Assembly: GCA_023410885.1 (NCBI GenBank) | Contig: JAEYPI010000007.1 | Coordinates: 1 to 9,371 of the forward strand | Direction of reading: 5' to 3' | Length of the DNA: 9,371 nt | DNA from: Bacillota bacterium | Lineage (GTDB): Bacteria > Bacillota > Clostridia > DSM-8532 | Part shown: positions 6,115-9,371 of the stretch, piece by piece | Layout: each line of letters starts with the position of its first letter | How positions within the stretch are numbered: position 1 is the first letter of the stretch | Notes under the pieces: generated by a model | The model's input: only the letters and a program-made list of their open reading frames with translations | Told to the model about the DNA's origin: nothing | Database searches by the model: none | Program-made: the position numbers and the translations under genes

Positions 6115-7248
6115 TCATGATGTAGCCTGCTCCAACATTACGTTGATTATGAGTGTTTGTCGCCCTCTTTCTATTTCAAATTCAGCCATTTCTCCAACCT
6201 TTAAGCTATCAATCATGGATTTTACAGCACTTGATGATGCCATTTTAGTACCGTTTATACTGACGATTCTGTCACCTGATTTAAATCCATTTTGTTTCTC
6301 AGCTTTCAGTACATAGACGCCAAGATTGGAAACCCGATACATCATAGCTGTTCTGGAATCATTAATATCAAGCAGGGTAAGTCCCAAATCAATTCGCCCT
6401 TGTACAAAGCCATAGTCTATAATTTGATTAATCACTGTTTTTGCGGTATTAACAGGAATGGCAAATCCTAAGCCTTCAATATCGGAGCCGCTGGACTTTG
6501 CATTGACAATTCCTACAAGCTCACCTGCTCCATTGAAAAGACCTCCTCCCGAATTACCGGGATTGATTGCTGCCGAGGTCTGCAAGAGCTTCATGCTTTC
6601 GCCATCTATCACAATGTCACGATCAAGGGCTGAAATAATCCCCTCTGTTACTGTTCCGCCAAGCTCACCCAATGGATTGCCAATGGCTACCGCAAGCTCT
6701 CCTACGACCAATTGGTCTGAATTACCTAAAACAGCGGTTTTCAGGTTACTTTCCTCAATTTTAACAACAGCAATATCAGTCTTTACATCTCTACCAACCA
6801 AGGTTGCTGTATAGCTTTCAGTGTTTTTTAATCTCACCGTTATCTTACTCGCACCATCTATAACGTGGTTGTTTGTGACAATATATCCATCATGGCTGAT
6901 AATGACACCGCTCCCTGCACCTTCAGATACAAACTGTCCCATTCTTCCACCCATTGTCACCGTTTCAGTTATGATTTCCACAACACAGGCCTCATTCATT
7001 TGTGCTATTTCAGGAATGGTCAGGGTCTTTGACTGAGTTACTGTAGCTGCAAGCTGCATGACGGTATCTTTCTTATTACTGCTTGATAGACTTACACTTT
7101 GTTCTTCGTTATTATTTTGAACATTTATTACGGCATCGTCCTTTAATTGGTTGGCCAGATACGATCCACCATATCCAAACAACCCCGACATAATAATAGT
7201 ACCTATCATTAATCCTACAATACCTTTTTTCTTTATTCCATCTACCAT
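6115..7248 (-). CDS. Membrane-anchored HtrA/DegP-like serine protease with PDZ domain
   Basis: This S1C-type protease, 377 residues long, would degrade or process misfolded proteins on the outer face of the membrane. An N-terminal hydrophobic helix (about residues 10-32) anchors it. A flexible Ser/Asn/Gln-rich linker runs to about residue 75. The trypsin-like domain carries the triad His128 (YIVTNNHVIDGA), Asp158 (KTDIAVVKIE) and Ser233 (INPGNSGGGLFN), with the oxyanion loop intact. A single PDZ domain occupies about residues 285-375, with NGFKSGDRIVSINGTKM typical of the fold. ATG codons at 7251 and 7248 are adjacent; the GGAGGG site is 3 and 6 bases away respectively, so 7248 is preferred. 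Length and layout match Firmicutes HtrA proteins. The two-component genes lie directly downstream on the same strand, recalling the link of CssRS with htrA in Bacillus subtilis; a shared regulon here is inference. Confidence 0.94.
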   Translation of the reverse strand: MVDGIKKKGIVGLMIGTIIMSGLFGYGGSYLANQLKDDAVINVQNNNEEQSVSLSSSNKKDTVMQLAATVTQSKTLTIPEIAQMNEACVVEIITETVTMGGRMGQFVSEGAGSGVIISHDGYIVTNNHVIDGASKITVRLKNTESYTATLVGRDVKTDIAVVKIEESNLKTAVLGNSDQLVVGELAVAIGNPLGELGGTVTEGIISALDRDIVIDGESMKLLQTSAAINPGNSGGGLFNGAGELVGIVNAKSSGSDIEGLGFAIPVNTAKTVINQIIDYGFVQGRIDLGLTLLDINDSRTAMMYRVSNLGVYVLKAEKQNGFKSGDRIVSINGTKMASSSAVKSMIDSLKVGEMAEFEIERGRQTLIINVMLEQATS

Positions 7249-7254
7249 CATCGT

Positions 7255-7260
7255 CCCTCC
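7255..7260 (-). promoter_or_regulatory. Ribosome-binding site of the HtrA-like protease gene
   Basis: GGAGGG on the minus strand lies six bases before the ATG at 7248 and only three before the ATG at 7251. The difference is one residue of protein. In the sequence further upstream a CATAAT (7297-7302) could be a -10 box, but it lacks a good -35 partner, so no promoter is called. Confidence 0.6.
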
Positions 7261-7348
7261 TCACTATCTACACTCTTTCCTTCAGGTTCTGTTTTTATTA
7301 TGTTCTCTTAATGTGAATTCTGTATGACGACTTATAGAAGCTTAACTG

Positions 7349-7368
7349 AAAAAAGTCCCAATCTGGGA
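7349..7368 (-). terminator. Weak intrinsic terminator candidate after the envelope operon
   Basis: TCCCA and TGGGA (7356-7360 with 7364-7368) form a 5-bp stem with a 3-base loop. On the minus strand they are followed by C and six T residues. The stem is short, so termination may be partial. Read-through into the protease gene would link regions A and B. Confidence 0.4.
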
Positions 7369-7434
7369 AATGCAGGATTTGTTTCTAGATGGAAAAGAAA
7401 CAGTTCAAATCGACAGCCAATATTGACCCCGGCA

Positions 7435-7468
7435 TTGCATGGCTCAATCCACTTTTCTTTCCATGCAA
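7435..7468. repeat. Inverted repeat TTGCATGG...CCATGCAA spanning the stop codon of the small membrane protein gene
   Basis: Two perfect 8-base arms (7435-7442 and 7461-7468) are separated by 18 bases, and the stop codon lies between them. The same octamer pair forms the core of the 9-bp repeat at 6043-6080 on the other side of the protease gene. There is no T-run, so it is not an obvious terminator. Confidence 0.4.
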
Positions 7469-7842
7469 ATTAGAATGCGTAAAAAAACTATTATTGCGAC
7501 GCCGAATAAACTGTATGACACAAGGAAATATAGGCTCAAAAGCCCTGAGGAGCTTCCTGCAATTTCAAAAATACCCTTTAATAAAAGCCCCGTCACCAAA
7601 GTCGCAATCCCTGTGTTATAAACATTGGAAAAGAGCCTGTAATACTTACTTGTTATCACCCTTGGAAAGATGATGTTTATCAAGCCATACACACCACTTC
7701 CAAGAACAAGCGGATAGAGAAATAGATAAGTCATGGCATCCGAGGACATGCCATGGCTGAAAATTGAGTATATGCGTTCAAATAGTATAGAAAACAGTGA
7801 AAGGCCTACATAAACAATACTGGTCCTTTGAAGCTTCTTCAT
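7444..7842 (-). CDS. Small multi-pass membrane protein of unknown function
   Basis: I do not recognise a family for this 132-residue protein. It is strongly hydrophobic, with about four membrane segments near residues 8-25, 38-60, 75-93 and 99-125. Short polar ends (MKKLQRT at the start, CMERKVD at the end) are rich in lysine and arginine, so both termini are probably cytoplasmic. The start lies one base after the stop of the phosphodiester glycosidase gene, and the ribosome-binding site (GGAG, about 11 bases upstream) sits inside that gene. It is therefore the last gene of a tightly packed operon with a glycosyltransferase and a glycosidase. A role in moving or modifying an envelope glycan or lipid-linked sugar is a guess from context only. 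Confidence 0.8.
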   Translation of the reverse strand: MKKLQRTSIVYVGLSLFSILFERIYSIFSHGMSSDAMTYLFLYPLVLGSGVYGLINIIFPRVITSKYYRLFSNVYNTGIATLVTGLLLKGIFEIAGSSSGLLSLYFLVSYSLFGVAIIVFLRILICMERKVD

Positions 7843-7843
7843 A

Positions 7844-8773
7844 TCAAGTGCCGCTCCTTTCCAAATAGATAATATCGCTTATTTTTCGTTCACCTGAACG
7901 CCGACCGTCGGTAGGTGTGTTGATGACCTCGCCATTGAAATAGAGGGTGCTCGAACCTCCACCGTCAAGATTATAGGCAACTGTACACCCACGCTTTTCA
8001 AACTCCTGGGCCAGATCTGAAAGGCTCATTCCCGAGCTTGTTTTCGTTCTGCCATCTACCACGATAATCAAATAGTGAAGCGGCTCAATTTGACCAATGG
8101 CTGTTCGGGGATTACGCGATGTGGAAACCAAGGATTTTTCTTTTAGAATCTGGCTTTCCACCGCACGGCCATCCTTAACAAGGGTAGGGCCGAAGGAAAA
8201 GGTTTGTAGTATTCCTTCATCCAAATACTCCTCCCCTGTCTTTTCGCCCTCTTTAATGATTTTCAGCTGCCCATCCGCGCATAGGGCAAGAGTTTCATTG
8301 TGAGGTGAGCTTCTTGCTGAATCCCGATATAATATTCCATTTCTAATAATCAAGCCATCATCTCGAAAGCCATAGTAATCTCCGTTAACAGCGAAAACGG
8401 CATTGTTATCCTCTGCTATTTGAGAAGTAGTTTCTGTTATGTTTTTGCCGTATGTCCCTTTAGCAAAGGCCGTTTTTAAATATGAAGCATCGGATATTGT
8501 AATATCGGCCACATAGAAGACAACATCCTCTTCCTCCACTTTCTTAATTTGAATATTGATATGATCATCTTGGTAAGAATTGCTGGTTATAATAGCATTC
8601 TCGGAAATATCCTCTTTCGGTGTGGCACTGCCGGTATCGGGCTCAGTAATATCATATGACCTTTCTATAACAAAGGCATCCAAAAGGGTATAGGTAAAGC
8701 AAGCGCTTAGCAGGATAGCCACCAAAATGCCATAACGATATCTTTTTTTAAAAAATTTTATGACTGCTCTCAT
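7844..8773 (-). CDS. Membrane-anchored phosphodiester glycosidase family protein (NAGPA domain, DUF2233)
   Basis: The family is named for the mammalian uncovering enzyme that removes GlcNAc from a phosphodiester. Bacterial members are often annotated as exopolysaccharide biosynthesis proteins, and few have a defined substrate. This 309-residue protein has a basic N-terminus, one membrane helix at about residues 14-36 and an extracellular domain. Its signature motifs are AVNGDYYGFRDDG (128-140), FGPTLVKDG (194-202), SRNPRTAIGQ (219-228), VVDGRTKTSSGMSL (238-251) and NLDGGGSSTLYFNG (268-281), all intact. The start overlaps the stop of the glycosyltransferase gene by ATGA, so the two are probably translationally coupled, and the small membrane protein gene follows one base after its stop. 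The context suggests it trims or remodels a sugar-phosphate linked surface polymer made with the upstream glycosyltransferase; that substrate is inferred. Confidence 0.92.
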   Translation of the reverse strand: MRAVIKFFKKRYRYGILVAILLSACFTYTLLDAFVIERSYDITEPDTGSATPKEDISENAIITSNSYQDDHINIQIKKVEEEDVVFYVADITISDASYLKTAFAKGTYGKNITETTSQIAEDNNAVFAVNGDYYGFRDDGLIIRNGILYRDSARSSPHNETLALCADGQLKIIKEGEKTGEEYLDEGILQTFSFGPTLVKDGRAVESQILKEKSLVSTSRNPRTAIGQIEPLHYLIIVVDGRTKTSSGMSLSDLAQEFEKRGCTVAYNLDGGGSSTLYFNGEVINTPTDGRRSGERKISDIIYLERSGT

Positions 8774-9371
8774 CTTTTGCTTTCACTCCTTATGAAAACG
8801 ACCCTTTTTTGAACAAAGTAGCTTATAAAAGAGAGTAAAATGTCAACAATGACTTTTATAAGAACCGTCTCCTTAAATCCAACATCATAAAGCAGCCTAA
8901 TAATAGAAGCACTTGTAAGCATTTGTGTAACACAGAGTATATAGTATTTCACTAAGACTTTAAGGCTTTTGTCTTTATTGCGAAATACGAATTTTTTATT
9001 GCAGATGAAATTTAAAATCGAAGAAAGTACCCTTGCGAATAGAGTGGACAAAAAAATGAAATTCAGTATACCATACCTTTCAAAAAAATAGCTAAAAACA
9101 GCATAGAGCGAAATATCAGTCAAAAATGACAAAATGCCAACAAATCCAAACTTCAACATTCCTTTATATACATGAATTGAATCCCTTATAGGATTAAAAT
9201 GTGAGGATTTATTACCCTCTGAATAAACCGTCTCTATTTTGACTTCTTTTATTTCAACGCCCATCTCTACGGCTTCAAATAACATATTCATTTCATATTC
9301 ATATCGGTTTCCGGCTATCTTCAAAAATTGCCCGGCGTGCTTAAGTGAAAAAGCCCTGAGACCTGTTTGAG
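8770..9371 (-). CDS. Bifunctional GT2 glycosyltransferase/GtrA-like membrane protein, N-terminal part outside the window
   Basis: Only the last 199 residues are visible; the frame stays open to the window edge. The first part, QTGLRAFSLKHAGQF then RYEYEMNML, IKEVKIETVYSEGNKSSHF and PIRDS, matches the C-terminal end of DPM1/GtrB-type GT2 enzymes, which load a sugar onto polyprenyl phosphate. A GtrA-like domain then follows with about four membrane helices (FGFVGILSFLTDISLYAVF; a helix around FIFLSTLFARVLSSILNF; NKKFVFRNK between helices; YILCVTQMLTSASIIRLL; and a final helix before QKRVVFI). GtrA proteins are thought to flip the lipid-linked sugar across the membrane. A TTG at 9324 would be a false internal start, because GT2 sequence continues upstream of it. 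Fused GT2-GtrA proteins are known in Clostridia. The gene overlaps the phosphodiester glycosidase gene by four bases. Confidence 0.92.
   Translation of the reverse strand, partial: QTGLRAFSLKHAGQFLKIAGNRYEYEMNMLFEAVEMGVEIKEVKIETVYSEGNKSSHFNPIRDSIHVYKGMLKFGFVGILSFLTDISLYAVFSYFFERYGILNFIFLSTLFARVLSSILNFICNKKFVFRNKDKSLKVLVKYYILCVTQMLTSASIIRLLYDVGFKETVLIKVIVDILLSFISYFVQKRVVFIRSESKR

Noticed and set aside
6458..6814. Plus-strand frame of 118 codons opposite the HtrA-like protease gene
   Set aside because: It is rich in Pro and Ser as expected from antisense reading of Gly-rich protease codons, and has no motif of its own.
7389..7673. Plus-strand frame of 94 codons running from the gap into the small membrane protein gene
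   Set aside because: Composition is not protein-like, and most of it is antisense to a gene supported by coupling with its neighbour and by clear membrane segments.
1..9371. CRISPR array, tRNA, rRNA, insertion sequence or phage genes
   Set aside because: No regularly spaced repeats, cloverleaf-like sequences, transposase motifs or terminal repeats were found on either strand.

Overview
The window looks like chromosomal DNA of a low-GC, Gram-positive anaerobe of the Clostridia type. The base composition is AT-rich by eye. Shine-Dalgarno sites are strong (GGAGG-like). Surface proteins are anchored by a lipobox or an N-terminal membrane segment. The gene families are typical of Firmicutes: a CUT1 sugar ABC transporter, an OmpR-type two-component system, an HtrA-like protease, and a GT2-GtrA fusion. 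No species can be named from the sequence alone. Every convincing gene is on the minus strand, so transcription runs from high to low coordinates.

Region A (9371 to about 7444) is a cell-envelope glycan operon. It holds the C-terminal part of a GT2-GtrA glycosyltransferase, cut by the window edge. A membrane-anchored phosphodiester glycosidase (NAGPA domain) follows with a 4-base ATGA overlap. A small multi-pass membrane protein of unknown function follows one base after that stop. A weak terminator candidate lies downstream.

Region B (7248 to about 3696) is a probable envelope-stress module. It has a membrane-anchored HtrA/DegP-like serine protease with a PDZ domain, then an OmpR-family response regulator and a HAMP histidine kinase separated by 2 bases. 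It ends in a very strong 17-bp stem terminator at 3696-3736. Inverted repeats built from the same octamer (CCATGCAA/TTGCATGG) lie on either side of the protease gene.

Region C (3663 to 1) is a beta-1,4-galactan/galacto-oligosaccharide locus: a GH53 endo-galactanase without a signal peptide, a lipoprotein sugar-binding protein, a MalF-like permease, and the first codons of a probable second permease. The GH53 gene has a strong promoter followed by two palindromic operator-like sites 23 bp apart, which suggests repression by a DNA-binding regulator outside the window. The binding-protein gene appears to have a second promoter whose -35 box contains the GH53 stop codon. Its leader holds hairpins and possibly a decayed coding remnant.

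The likely logic of region C is import of galacto-oligosaccharides by the ABC transporter and their cleavage inside the cell by GH53. Regions A and B concern surface glycans and quality control of secreted proteins. There is no rRNA, tRNA, CRISPR array, insertion sequence or phage gene here. No clearly new system is proven. The best candidates for follow-up are the envelope operon with its unknown membrane protein, and the regulatory architecture around htrA and the galactanase gene.
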